Origin: Ruminococcaceae bacterium UBA7217 | GTDB taxonomy: Bacteria; Bacillota; Clostridia; Oscillospirales; Acutalibacteraceae | Reading direction: 5' to 3' | Length of the DNA: 64,000 nt | Assembly (NCBI GenBank): GCA_002490425.1 | Contig: DKTZ01000007.1 | Span: 83,243-147,242, forward strand | Shown: piece by piece, positions 50,096 to 59,094 of the stretch | Position numbering within the stretch: the stretch's first letter is position 1 | Layout of the letters: each line of letters starts with the position of its first letter | Made by a program: the position numbers and the translations under genes | The notes under the pieces: model-generated | Seen by the model: only the letters and a program-made list of their open reading frames with translations | Databases searched by the model: none | What the model was told of the DNA's origin: nothing

Positions 50096-50109
50096 TTGTT
50101 TTTTCCTCT

Positions 50110-51048
50110 TTATTTATAGTATTCTTTAAGTCTTTCGTATTCCCCGTTCGTAATTTCAATTACCTTGCCGTGTTTAAAGCCGTAGGGAAATGAGAACTTT
50201 TCCTTGCACATTTTAAAATTGCTGTCGCCGGGTGCGCTTGATACAAACGGGACATATCCCATTTTATCCTTTTCACAGCCGAAAAAGTCGAGCATCAAGC
50301 ACCATTTTCCGTCAGGCAAAGTGTATGTTGTCGGCGCTTCGTATGCACCGGGCTTTTCGAGCGTAGCCATATATTTTTCAAAGGCTTCGTCGTGAAGGTA
50401 CGGTCCGTAAAGATTTTTTGAGGTTGCGTGCATATTCATTGCAGGACTGTCGGAATTTTTGTAAAACAGATGATATGTATCCCCGATTTTGGTTATATGC
50501 GAGTCGAGAATTTCATTGTACTTTTGGAAGAAAGGCTTAGGCTCTGAAAAGCTTTTGAAGTCTTTTGTCGCCGAGCAGAAGATAATCATATGTGTAAATC
50601 TGTCTGACTTTACAGTTGAACCCCAGTGAATAAGATATTCTTCATTTTCTTCGTCAAAAAATACCTCGGGCGCCCACATACAGCCGAAATCCTCTCTGCC
50701 TACGGGCAAAAGCTCCTGCTCGCTGAAATTTATTAAATCGGGAGTGCGCCAGGCACAAAAGCATTTACTTCCGCTTGAATTGATTTCTTTCCAATTTACA
50801 TTGTAGTTTTCGTCCATTCTGTGGACAATGCAAAGGTCGGTTGTAATGATTATAAATCCGCCCGTGTGAAGTCTCACAATCTCAATGTCACGGCAGCCTT
50901 TTTCGCCCATAGTGCTTGTGAGAACAGGCTCACCGCCGTTTAGTTTTTCAAAAGTATAGCCGTCCTTTGAAACGGAAAAATAAACCTGTTCGCCGTCAGG
51001 CGTGATTTTTTCTTTAAAATGAACAAACAAATAAGCCAAATTTACCAT
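50110..51048 (-). CDS. GH43-like glycosidase
   Basis: A 312-residue five-bladed beta-propeller-type enzyme: VYFSVSKDGYTFEKLN, CAWRTPDLINFSEQ, GCMWAPEVFFDEENEEYLIHWGS and YEAPTTYTLPDGKW, as in GH43 and related families. No signal peptide. Likely arabinan or xylan oligomer hydrolysis. Transcribed alone. The ATG has AAAGGATG upstream. Confidence 0.82.
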   Translation of the reverse strand: MVNLAYLFVHFKEKITPDGEQVYFSVSKDGYTFEKLNGGEPVLTSTMGEKGCRDIEIVRLHTGGFIIITTDLCIVHRMDENYNVNWKEINSSGSKCFCAWRTPDLINFSEQELLPVGREDFGCMWAPEVFFDEENEEYLIHWGSTVKSDRFTHMIIFCSATKDFKSFSEPKPFFQKYNEILDSHITKIGDTYHLFYKNSDSPAMNMHATSKNLYGPYLHDEAFEKYMATLEKPGAYEAPTTYTLPDGKWCLMLDFFGCEKDKMGYVPFVSSAPGDSNFKMCKEKFSFPYGFKHGKVIEITNGEYERLKEYYK

Positions 51049-51124
51049 CCTTTCGTTTCAATTATACTTTATAGTGAATGCATAGTCAATAAAACATCTT
51101 AACAAAACCTTAATACAAAATATA

Positions 51125-51182
51125 TTGACAAATAAAAAATATGGGTGTACTATATAACTGTGCTAATTGTAATAGCACAGTT
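51125..51182 (+). promoter_or_regulatory. Promoter and inverted-repeat operator of the GntR-ABC operon
   Basis: TTGACA (51125-51130), 17 bp, TACTAT (51148-51153). Immediately downstream lies AACTGTGCTA...TAGCACAGTT (51156-51182), a 10-bp inverted repeat over the transcription start, a likely target of the GntR protein encoded next in the operon. Confidence 0.75.
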
Positions 51183-51221
51183 GATACAGAAATATGAAGA
51201 ATTTATAATGGAGGGCATTGT

Positions 51222-51302
51222 ATGAAGAGATTTATGAAATTAACTTTAGCGATGGGTTCGGTTTTAATAATCTTTATTATTGCAAAATCAAAAAATAAAT
51301 AA
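51222..51302 (+). CDS. 26-residue membrane peptide leading the GntR-ABC operon
   Basis: ATG 51222 is preceded by GGAGGG at 7 bp; TAA 51300-51302. The peptide starts KRFMKLTLAMGSVLIIFIIAK and ends basic, a single membrane helix. It precedes the GntR gene by 33 bp and follows the promoter directly. It may be a membrane peptide sensor, or a leader whose translation controls the operon. No homologue is known to me. Confidence 0.6.
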   Translation: MKRFMKLTLAMGSVLIIFIIAKSKNK

Positions 51303-51335
51303 TATATAAAATTTCCTTTGCGGAGGTGATACATT

Positions 51336-51710
51336 TTGAATTTCTTCTTGGATTTCCATTCCCGAACACCGATTTATGAGCAGATAAAAGAACAGATAAC
51401 CGCACTTGTCGGCAGCGGGATATTAAAGGCCGATGACCAGCTCCCGTCACTACGCCAGCTGTCTTCCGAGCTTTCGGTAAATATTAATACAATTAAACGT
51501 GCATTTTCCGACCTTGAATCGCAGGGAATAATTTATTCCGTTGCGGGAAAAGGCAGCTTTGTAAGCAAAGGCACAAAAAGAGATGTTATTGCAGAAAGCG
51601 CTTTGGAGGAAGCACGGCTTGCAATTTCAAAAGCGAAATCCATGGGAGCAGAAAAAAGTGATGTTTTAAAAATTGTCAATAATATTTATGAAGGAGATGA
51701 AGAAACGTGA
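51336..51710 (+). CDS. GntR-family regulator, YtrA-like
   Basis: A 124-residue protein. Residues 1-75 are the GntR winged helix (FHSRTPIYEQIKEQITALVGSG...PSLRQLSSELSVNINTIKRAFSDLESQG), followed by a short effector region as in the YtrA subfamily that controls ABC exporters. Start is a TTG at 51336 with an excellent GGAGGTGAT site. It is followed by the ATPase gene with a 4-bp overlap. Confidence 0.85.
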   Translation: MNFFLDFHSRTPIYEQIKEQITALVGSGILKADDQLPSLRQLSSELSVNINTIKRAFSDLESQGIIYSVAGKGSFVSKGTKRDVIAESALEEARLAISKAKSMGAEKSDVLKIVNNIYEGDEET

Positions 51711-52606
51711 TTGAGTTTAAAAATATAACAAAAAAATACGGCAGCTTTACTGCCATTGAGGGCATATCTTTTAATGTTGAGCCTTCTTCAATTTACGGAC
51801 TTATCGGCTACAACGGAGCAGGTAAAACAACTCTTCTCAAAACCGCCGCAGGAATTTACAAGCCTGAGAACGGCGAAGTTTTAATGGGCGGGCAGAACAC
51901 CTTTGATAATAACGATGTCCGCAAGGAGATGTTCTATATTCCCGACGACCTTTGGTTCCCCTTAAGCGCAACACCACATTCAATGGCGAATTTTTATTCG
52001 GACTATTACCCGAATTTCAGTTGGAAGACCTTTGACAACTTGCTTGAGCTTTTCGGACTTCAGGAGAAGAAAAGAATAAGAGGCTTTTCAAAAGGTATGC
52101 AAAGGCAGACTGAAATTGTTTTAGCTCTTGCAAGCAAACCGAAATATCTTTTGCTTGACGAAACCTTTGACGGTCTTGACCCGCACAAGAGAGATATTAC
52201 CAAAAAGCTGTTTATGGAATATATTGCCGAGCAGGAGGCGTCAATAGTCATTTCCTCACACAACTTAGCTGAGCTTTCCAACCTTTGCGACCATGCAGGG
52301 CTTATTAACGGTAAGCACCTTACAATGGACTGCTCGGTTTATGATATTTCGCAGAATTACGGCAAATTCAGGCTGATTTTCGACCGTGATATTGCAAAAG
52401 ACGATTTCAGCGGAATTAAATATAAGTCATTAGACCTTGACGGCAAAATAGCAACGATTATTTTCGAGGGCAATTCAATTGAAGAAAAGCAAAAGCTTAA
52501 CGCGCTCCGCCCGATAGCTGTTGATGAATATAAGCTGACTCTCGAAGAGGTATTCCTTAATGAAATGGAGGATAAGAAATATGACATCACAAAGATTTTT
52601 GAATGA
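51707..52606 (+). CDS. ABC transporter ATP-binding protein
   Basis: A 299-residue ATPase. Walker A GYNGAGKTT (34-42), signature-like RGFSKGMQRQ, Walker B YLLLDETFDGLD and the switch His in ISSHN. Starts at a GTG that overlaps the GntR stop. It has a C-terminal 80-residue extension typical of exporters. Works with the permease encoded next. Confidence 0.93.
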   Translation: MIEFKNITKKYGSFTAIEGISFNVEPSSIYGLIGYNGAGKTTLLKTAAGIYKPENGEVLMGGQNTFDNNDVRKEMFYIPDDLWFPLSATPHSMANFYSDYYPNFSWKTFDNLLELFGLQEKKRIRGFSKGMQRQTEIVLALASKPKYLLLDETFDGLDPHKRDITKKLFMEYIAEQEASIVISSHNLAELSNLCDHAGLINGKHLTMDCSVYDISQNYGKFRLIFDRDIAKDDFSGIKYKSLDLDGKIATIIFEGNSIEEKQKLNALRPIAVDEYKLTLEEVFLNEMEDKKYDITKIFE

Positions 52607-55025
52607 CAAGGTCAATTTAAGAGACTTTTTGAGAAGTCTGCTTGAAGCCTGCAAGGCTCCAATTGTTGCATTGCTCTTTATTTCATTTTCCGTTATAGGT
52701 CCGGTAGCAAAGCTTGCAAAAGCTCTTAAACAGAATCTTCAGTATATGGAGCTTTTGAAAAAACACGAAATGATATCATATTTCGGCGGAATAAAAGGTG
52801 AGGGTGAGTACTACGACGCCGCTCCGTTAAGTTTTCTGATGATTTTGTGCGGTATAGTAGTTGCGTTTTCTCTTTTATCATTTGCATTTAAGAAAAACAG
52901 CGTAAACGTTTATTTCAGCGCAGGTATTACACGTACAAGGCTGTTCTTAAACCGTATTGCGGCAGGCGCAATAGAGCTTTTTGCCGTGGCGCTTATCCCG
53001 TATTTAATAGTATTTTTAATGAACGTGGGTATGTTCGGCTTCCATTCGCATCAGCTCAAGCTCTTTGCATATTACACCGTGCTGATGTTTATAAGAGGTA
53101 TGTCGGGCTTTGCAATCGGCGCACTTGCGGCGGCTGTTTCAGGCTCTATGATAGAAGCGCTGTTTACGTCAGGGTCTGCAAGCATTATTGCTTTAGTGTT
53201 TGCATATATGTTCAGCGAAATTAAAAGTTTGTTTTTGCCAGGTTATGTAGGCAGTGACTACGGCTTTGAGGATACAATGCTCCTTTCACCGTGGACGGGT
53301 CTTTTGGACTATTCAGGTGTAAATCAGCTTATAATGGGTAAAAAAGTACCTAAAGAATTATTGCTGACATGGAAAGACAACTTTTTACCGATAGCTTTCT
53401 GGGCAATAGCCGCGGTAATTATTTTTGCTGTGGGGCTTGTGCTTTTCAAAAAGCGTAAAAATGAAAATACGGCATCTTTCGGCAAATTCTCAATTGCAAG
53501 CGCACTTAACGGCACAACTGTTCTGCTTGTAAGCTTAGTGGCTTTGACAGCAGTATTTAATTCTCTTTACCGTGAGAACAAAATTAAGAGCGTAGCGCTT
53601 TGCATAATTTTAGTTACACTTATTTCATTTATAATTTTCTTTGTTGCAGAGCTTATTATCCGCAGAAATTTCAAGGCGGTTTTAAGAATGCTTCCCGTTT
53701 ACGGCGGAATTGCGCTTGTGATGTTTGCAGCGCTTCTTGTAATCGGCACAGGCTACTTCGGCACATACAACAAGCTGCCTGAGGCAAAGGATATTGAATA
53801 TATTTCAATGAGCTATGACGACCCGTTAATTGCATTCACTTATATGGTGGATATTGCAAATCCGGGAACATACGACAAAGAAAATGAAAATGTCTGCAAG
53901 AGCAGTAACCCCGAAGACATTAAAATGTGCATTGAGCAGTTTAATAAGGTAAAGACTGAAAAACGTGAGGGCAGAAACAGCATTGACAGAATAAGCTTTG
54001 TAATAAAGACAAAGGACGGCAAGTTTATATCAAGATCTTTCCCCGTCTATTCAGAGGAAACCTGCAACAATTACAATAAAGCAGTGTTCGATTCTAACTA
54101 TTTCCACAGCATTATAAAATCCAAATTGAATTCTGAATCGACAAACGGAAACTACACGGACGAAACGGCAAACATTGTAATGGACGGTATGGAATATGGC
54201 GATCAAAAAATTGAAAGCTCTGATTTTTATGATTATTATAACGGGAACCTTCTTGCAAACGCTGAAACTTCCGGATATGAAACGGAAGTTTTCAGCTCAT
54301 CCTTTGAAATGACCGAGGAGTTAAAAGCCGCTCTTTATGAGGACCTTTGCAATATTACGTATGACGAATATTACGGCAACAAAGGCAAGCCTCAGGGGGC
54401 AATTGTTGCATCGGCATATACACCGATGCTTGAAACACATCAGTACCATGCAGAAGAACTCTGGCTTGATTTTTATACGTACTACGGTGATTCGGATGCG
54501 GAGAAGGTAAGCAAAAAAACCGCTGTTGCATATAGGGCAATTCTTGTTTATCCGCAGATGGCAAAAACAGCCGAGCTGTTAAATGAAACTGAACAGATGC
54601 CGCAGACTGCGCAGGTCAAGGCTGTAATCTGTCCCGATAAAAAGCTGATGCTCACCGATGCGTTTAATAATGTCAGAGAAGATTATTATGTGTATTACAG
54701 TGGCGTTACCAACTCTACAGTGTTTACCAGCTACGGGCAATCGTCAAGAGCAAGTGATTACTTTATGAACAGCGATGAGGTTTCCAAAATTTTCGGCGGT
54801 AAAATGACGGGTACTTATCTTGATTTTATTGAGATTATTTACGGCGCAAACGGTGTAAATGTTACACGCATTGACGACAAAGCCAAGGCTCAAAAGATTT
54901 CGGACGAAGCATATTCGGTTTACAATATGTATAATGACAACGGCAGATGCGTTTTCGTAATCTATGACGACGGCAGTGTAATCGCAAAATATCTTCCCGA
55001 AAAAGCAATGTCTGTTCTTAATTGA
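52581..55025 (+). CDS. ABC transporter permease with large extracytoplasmic domain
   Basis: An 814-residue membrane protein. The N-terminal part has about six membrane helices (37-60, 95-110, 135-160, 195-220, 272-295, 312-330), then two further helices near 345-405. Residues 415-814 form a large soluble domain rich in Tyr/Asp, without close family recognition. ATG 52581 follows GGAGGAT; it overlaps the ATPase stop by 26 bp. Probably forms an exporter with the ATPase. Confidence 0.82.
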   Translation: MTSQRFLNDKVNLRDFLRSLLEACKAPIVALLFISFSVIGPVAKLAKALKQNLQYMELLKKHEMISYFGGIKGEGEYYDAAPLSFLMILCGIVVAFSLLSFAFKKNSVNVYFSAGITRTRLFLNRIAAGAIELFAVALIPYLIVFLMNVGMFGFHSHQLKLFAYYTVLMFIRGMSGFAIGALAAAVSGSMIEALFTSGSASIIALVFAYMFSEIKSLFLPGYVGSDYGFEDTMLLSPWTGLLDYSGVNQLIMGKKVPKELLLTWKDNFLPIAFWAIAAVIIFAVGLVLFKKRKNENTASFGKFSIASALNGTTVLLVSLVALTAVFNSLYRENKIKSVALCIILVTLISFIIFFVAELIIRRNFKAVLRMLPVYGGIALVMFAALLVIGTGYFGTYNKLPEAKDIEYISMSYDDPLIAFTYMVDIANPGTYDKENENVCKSSNPEDIKMCIEQFNKVKTEKREGRNSIDRISFVIKTKDGKFISRSFPVYSEETCNNYNKAVFDSNYFHSIIKSKLNSESTNGNYTDETANIVMDGMEYGDQKIESSDFYDYYNGNLLANAETSGYETEVFSSSFEMTEELKAALYEDLCNITYDEYYGNKGKPQGAIVASAYTPMLETHQYHAEELWLDFYTYYGDSDAEKVSKKTAVAYRAILVYPQMAKTAELLNETEQMPQTAQVKAVICPDKKLMLTDAFNNVREDYYVYYSGVTNSTVFTSYGQSSRASDYFMNSDEVSKIFGGKMTGTYLDFIEIIYGANGVNVTRIDDKAKAQKISDEAYSVYNMYNDNGRCVFVIYDDGSVIAKYLPEKAMSVLN

Positions 55026-55250
55026 CAGGAATATAAGTAAGGGACGGTGCCCACACCGTCCCGTTTCTACCTTATGAACAATTTGCAATGGGCTGATGTG
55101 GGTTGCGGGTGTTCTGTGAACACCTCTCAAACGAAGTGAGAGAAGCAACGACCGAGCTGGCAGGCGAGACTCATCAGCCCCTACTTTTTTATTGAAAATC
55201 GCACTCCTGAGTAGGGGACGATGCCCACATCGTCCCAATACTGTAACCAA
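55026..55250. repeat. Gap with GTAGGG-type repeats
   Basis: Elements: GTAAGGGACGGTGCCCACACCGTCCC (about 55037-55062), a nested structure GGGCTGATG (about 55092)...CATCAGCCCCTAC (about 55172-55184) with an 80-base insert, and GTAGGGGACGATGCCCACATCGTCCC (about 55211-55236). Members share the outer arm but differ in the inner arms. Confidence 0.72.
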
Positions 55251-55290
55251 AAAGCCGAAATTCACGTGAATATGTGAATCTCGGCTTTAA
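55249..55290. terminator. Bidirectional terminator
   Basis: AAAGCCGAAATTCAC and GTGAATCTCGGCTTT pair with one bulge around a short loop, followed by AATTTTT. It ends the ABC operon and is near the end of the flavin reductase-like gene. Confidence 0.8.
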
Positions 55291-55333
55291 TTTTTCAATG
55301 CTTTTACCAGCTTAAAGAATTATAATATGTTTT

Positions 55334-55831
55334 TCACTCGTTTACAATGACTTTAACAATCTCGCCGACATAAGTGCGGTGGAAATCCGAGGCGGCATAG
55401 TTGTTCATAATTTCAGGGGCTAAAAAGCCGTCGGGCTTCATATCCTGATAGGCGATTTTACGCATAAGCACTGTAATCTTCGCCTGTTTAAATGAAACCG
55501 ACTCGCCGATTTCTACGGGTTCAAAGCCTGTAAGAGCTGTTTTGTCAGTGTCCCTGCCGGACTTGCTTCCGCAAATTCCAAGCTCCTTTTTGTATTCACC
55601 GCCGTAAAACGAAAGGGTGAAATACTCATTTTGCTCCATATATTCAAACGTATATCTCTGTGGGCGTACAAACACAAAGCATACATCCTTGCCCCAAAGC
55701 TCGCCTATGCCGCCCCAGCTTACTGTCATCATATTGTAATTGTCAATGTTTCCTGCGGTGAGAAGCGCCCACTCGTCGCTTATCATAGAAACAAAATTTT
55801 CTTTTACTTCACGAATACTTATTTCTTTCAA
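55334..55831 (-). CDS. Flavin reductase-like FMN-binding protein
   Basis: A 165-residue protein of the flavin reductase/FMN-binding split-barrel family: EWALLTAGNIDNYNMMTVSWGGIGELWGKDVCFVFVRPQRYTF, then FTLSFYGGEYKKELGICGSKSGRDTDK. Start is placed at a TTG (55831) with TGGAG 8 bp upstream; GTG 55840 overlaps that site. Transcribed alone. It could supply reduced flavin; partner unknown. Confidence 0.85.
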   Translation of the reverse strand: MKEISIREVKENFVSMISDEWALLTAGNIDNYNMMTVSWGGIGELWGKDVCFVFVRPQRYTFEYMEQNEYFTLSFYGGEYKKELGICGSKSGRDTDKTALTGFEPVEIGESVSFKQAKITVLMRKIAYQDMKPDGFLAPEIMNNYAASDFHRTYVGEIVKVIVNE

Positions 55832-56096
55832 AAAAATCACTCCAAAATAATTTGTTTTAACATTTATATCATATTATATACGCTATTTCTCAAAAATACA
55901 ACCTATTGGGTTTACAAATTTTCATCGGCGCAATATATGTAAAATAGATAGTTTTTGACTGAAATCGACCGAAAAAACTTTGTAAGACCTTACAAAAATA
56001 TGATAAAAACTTTGTGTAGATATTTTTAAACTTAACCTTTTCAAAACGGAATTTTTGTGGTAAGATTATCGCACTCGAAAATTTGGAGTGTTGAAA

Positions 56097-56318
56097 ATGG
56101 AGTTTAATGAACGGCTGAAAAGCCTTAGGTGCGCCAAGATTCCTACGATTACACAAAAGGATTTGGCAAACGCTTTGGGCATAACTCAGCGCAAGGTGTC
56201 GTTTATGGAAACGGGCACCACAGAACCGTCGCTTACTGATATTATAGAAATTTGTAAATTTTTCAATGTTTCGGCTGATTACCTTTTAGGACTTCAGGAC
56301 GAACCGTCAAGAAAGTGA
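56097..56318 (+). CDS. XRE-family regulator
   Basis: A 73-residue HTH protein (RLKSLRCAKIPTITQKDLANALGITQRKVSFMETGTTEPS, ending SADYLLGLQDEPSRK). The C-terminal motif DYLLGLxDEP is common to small phage-like repressors and recalls the two XRE modules. ATG 56097 with TTGGAG. It lies 7 bp upstream of nth and is likely co-transcribed with it. Confidence 0.83.
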   Translation: MEFNERLKSLRCAKIPTITQKDLANALGITQRKVSFMETGTTEPSLTDIIEICKFFNVSADYLLGLQDEPSRK

Positions 56319-56325
56319 CTGAGAT

Positions 56326-56955
56326 ATGACTAAAAAAGAGCGAGCATTACATTTAATTGAGGCATTAAAAACAAAATATCCCGAAGCGGTTTGCAGTCTT
56401 GTATCTGAAAATCCTTTTGAGCTTTTGGTTGCAACCCGTCTTTCGGCACAGTGCACCGATGCGAGAGTGAACTTGGTCACTCCCGCTCTTTTTTCAAAAT
56501 ACCGCACCTTAGACGATTACTGCAAAGCGGACGTAAAGGATATTGAAAACATTATTCATTCCTGCGGATTTTATCACGGCAAAGCACGGGATATAATTGA
56601 AATGGCAAGGGGAGTGCGAGACCGCTTCGGCGGAACAGTTCCCGATAATATTGAGGATTTAACTACTTTGCAGGGCGTTGGCAGAAAAACGGCGAATTTA
56701 ATTGTCGGCGATGTTTACGGCAAGCCTGCTGTTGTGGCGGACACACATTTAATCCGTATTTCAAACCGAATGGGACTTTGCGACACAAAAGACCCGAAAA
56801 AGGTTGAAACGGAGCTTAGGAAAATTTTGCCCCCTGAAGAGAGCAACGATTTTTGCCACAGGTGCGTGCTTCACGGTCGTGACATCTGCACCGCAAGACG
56901 TGCAGACTGTGAAAACTGCGTTTGTCAGGAATACTGCAAAAAGATAATTAAATAA
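56326..56955 (+). CDS. nth: Endonuclease III
   Basis: A bifunctional DNA glycosylase/AP lyase for oxidised pyrimidines. The HhH motif LQGVGRKTANLIVGDVYG has the catalytic K121, and VVADTH has D139. The iron-sulfur cluster cysteines are at 188, 195, 198 and 204 with the spacing CX6CX2CX5C. Length of 209 residues is standard. It follows an XRE gene by 7 bp. Confidence 0.96.
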   Translation: MTKKERALHLIEALKTKYPEAVCSLVSENPFELLVATRLSAQCTDARVNLVTPALFSKYRTLDDYCKADVKDIENIIHSCGFYHGKARDIIEMARGVRDRFGGTVPDNIEDLTTLQGVGRKTANLIVGDVYGKPAVVADTHLIRISNRMGLCDTKDPKKVETELRKILPPEESNDFCHRCVLHGRDICTARRADCENCVCQEYCKKIIK

Positions 56956-57054
56956 ATCGGTATTAAAACAAATAAGGCGGTCTATACTCTTGTAAACGGC
57001 AAAAAAATGATGTAAAATATATTAAAAAATGATTAAATGAAATGAGGCGATTTT

Positions 57055-58803
57055 GTGAAACCGATTAAGGTTGATTTCGGCGGCAAAAAGAAAAAAGAGG
57101 CGTCTGACGCTAAAAGAATAATAATTTCTCTTGTTATTACTCTTGTCATTTCGGCAGTGCTTTACTACTTTATGCTTCCTGCACTTAATTTTAAAGCTAT
57201 TGAAATGTACATTTGGCTTGCTTTTTCAGTGATTATTTTCATTGGCATTTACGGAATTACAGCAGGTGCTTACCGCAGACCTGAAAAAATGGCGGATGCC
57301 AAAAATAAAATGAAAATTCCGATTATAATTCTTCTTGTTATGGCGGTAATCGTTGGTATAGGATACCTTACGGGCGCAGTTTTCTTCCGTGCAAAGTCTT
57401 ACAGCAATATTATTAAGGTTCAGGACGGGGATTTCGCCGAGGAGGTTGCTGAAATTGACTTTTCAAGTGTTCCTCAGCTTGACAAGGATGCTTCAAACGT
57501 GCTTGCCGCAAAGGCACTCGGTAAGCTTTCGGATTATGTTTCGCAGTTTGTTGTTTCCGACGTTTATTCAACTCAGATCAACTATAAGGGCACTCCCGTA
57601 AGAGTTCAGTCACTTGAATACGGCGATGTTTTCAAATGGATGAAAAATACAAAGAATGGTATACCTGCATTTATTATTGTTGATATGATAAGTCAAAAGG
57701 CTGAGGTTCAAAGACTTGAGGATCCGATGAAATATTCTCCTGCAGAATATTTCAACGAGGATCTTATCCGTCATTGCAGATTTAATTATCCCACGCTTAT
57801 GTTTGATACACCTCGCTTTGAAGTTGACGACAACGGCAGACCATATTGGGTAGTCCCTGTTGTTGACAAGACAATCGGTCTTTTCGGAGGCAGAGATATT
57901 ACGGGTGCAATTCTTGTTGACGCCGCAACAGGCGAAACAACTCTTATTTCTACAAATCTTGAGGGTAAGACTAAGCTTAAAACCGATAAATTTGTTACCG
58001 ATGAAGAATTCCAGTGGCTTGACCGTGTTTATTCAGCAGAGCTTCTTAACGAGCAGTTCAATTATTACGGCAAATATTCCAACGGCTTTATTAACTCAAT
58101 AATCGGTCAAACCGACGTTAAGGTTACAAGCTCCGGCTACAATTACCTTGCGCTTAACGACGATGTTTATATGTATACGGGCGTAACCTCAATAACCTCT
58201 GACGAGGCTATAATCGGTTTTGTTCTTATCAACCAGAGGACAAAGGACGCACGCTATTATCAGGTCTCGGGCGCTCTCGAAAATGCGGCGCAGACATCTG
58301 CTCAAGGTAAGGTTCAGCAGTACGGTTACACTGCTACCTTCCCGCTTCTTCTCAATGTCAGCGGCGAGCCGACCTACTTTATGTCGCTTAAGGATGCCAG
58401 CGGATTCGTTAAAATGTTCGCCCTTGTTAATGTAAAGCAGTCAACAATTGTTGCGGCGGAATCTGACCTTTCTGTCTGCATTGAAAAATATGCTTCCGAG
58501 CTTGAGAAAAACGGTATAAGCGTTGAAATTGACATAGGAAATGTTAAAGATAACGAGCAGGGCGGTAATGAAGAAAATGCTGTTAAGTATGTAGAGGTTA
58601 CGGGCAAAATAACCGACATCAGAACTGCTACAACGGGTGGGGAAACGTACTTTTATATTAAACTCGACGATGCGGCAAGATACTATAAGGTATCAGTTAA
58701 GGACGCCGAAAAGATAATTCTTGTGAATAACGGCGACAGCGTTACGTTTGAAATTCCTGAAAATGCCGAGGGCAACATTGTTGCAGTAAAAACGGTAAAA
58801 TAA
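57055..58803 (+). CDS. Membrane protein with large extracytoplasmic domain (PepSY-like region)
   Basis: A 582-residue protein with three hydrophobic segments at about 22-45, 52-72 and 88-112, then a large outer domain. The outer domain has PepSY-like stretches (GRPYWVVPVVDKTIGLFGGRDITGAILVDAATGETT) and a C-terminal OB-like segment (YVEVTGKITDIRTATTGGETYFYIKL). GTG start at 57055 with GAGG upstream. It is transcribed alone. Function unknown. Confidence 0.78.
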   Translation: MKPIKVDFGGKKKKEASDAKRIIISLVITLVISAVLYYFMLPALNFKAIEMYIWLAFSVIIFIGIYGITAGAYRRPEKMADAKNKMKIPIIILLVMAVIVGIGYLTGAVFFRAKSYSNIIKVQDGDFAEEVAEIDFSSVPQLDKDASNVLAAKALGKLSDYVSQFVVSDVYSTQINYKGTPVRVQSLEYGDVFKWMKNTKNGIPAFIIVDMISQKAEVQRLEDPMKYSPAEYFNEDLIRHCRFNYPTLMFDTPRFEVDDNGRPYWVVPVVDKTIGLFGGRDITGAILVDAATGETTLISTNLEGKTKLKTDKFVTDEEFQWLDRVYSAELLNEQFNYYGKYSNGFINSIIGQTDVKVTSSGYNYLALNDDVYMYTGVTSITSDEAIIGFVLINQRTKDARYYQVSGALENAAQTSAQGKVQQYGYTATFPLLLNVSGEPTYFMSLKDASGFVKMFALVNVKQSTIVAAESDLSVCIEKYASELEKNGISVEIDIGNVKDNEQGGNEENAVKYVEVTGKITDIRTATTGGETYFYIKLDDAARYYKVSVKDAEKIILVNNGDSVTFEIPENAEGNIVAVKTVK

Positions 58804-58825
58804 AACCGTTTAAAATTTAATCATT

Positions 58826-58980
58826 GAGTAGGGCGGGGGTTTGCTCCCGCCGTTACTTTATAAATACACTGTTACACCTCATCCACCGCTAAAGCGGTCC
58901 CCCTTCTCCTCAAGGAGAAGGCTTTTTTTAGTTCCTCCTTCGGGGAAAGCCGTTACGAAGTGACTGATGAGGGGGTGCGG
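58826..58980. repeat. GTAGGG element and type-B mosaic repeat (inverted copy)
   Basis: GTAGGGCGGGGG...CCCGCCGTTAC (about 58827-58857), then a block starting ACACCTCATCCACCGCTAAAGCG and ending GACTGATGAGGGGGTGCGG (58874-58978). It is the inverted relative of 17408-17518. A further fragment (ACACCTCATCCACCGCC) is at 63119. Confidence 0.75.
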
Positions 58981-59094
58981 TTCTATATCGGATATCTTTA
59001 AAAGAACCCTTTTTATATTTTACTATAGCTATTTTTCGTTAAATGTGTTAATATACTGTTCTTGTGACTGAAAATTTGAAAGGCAGGAGTGAAT

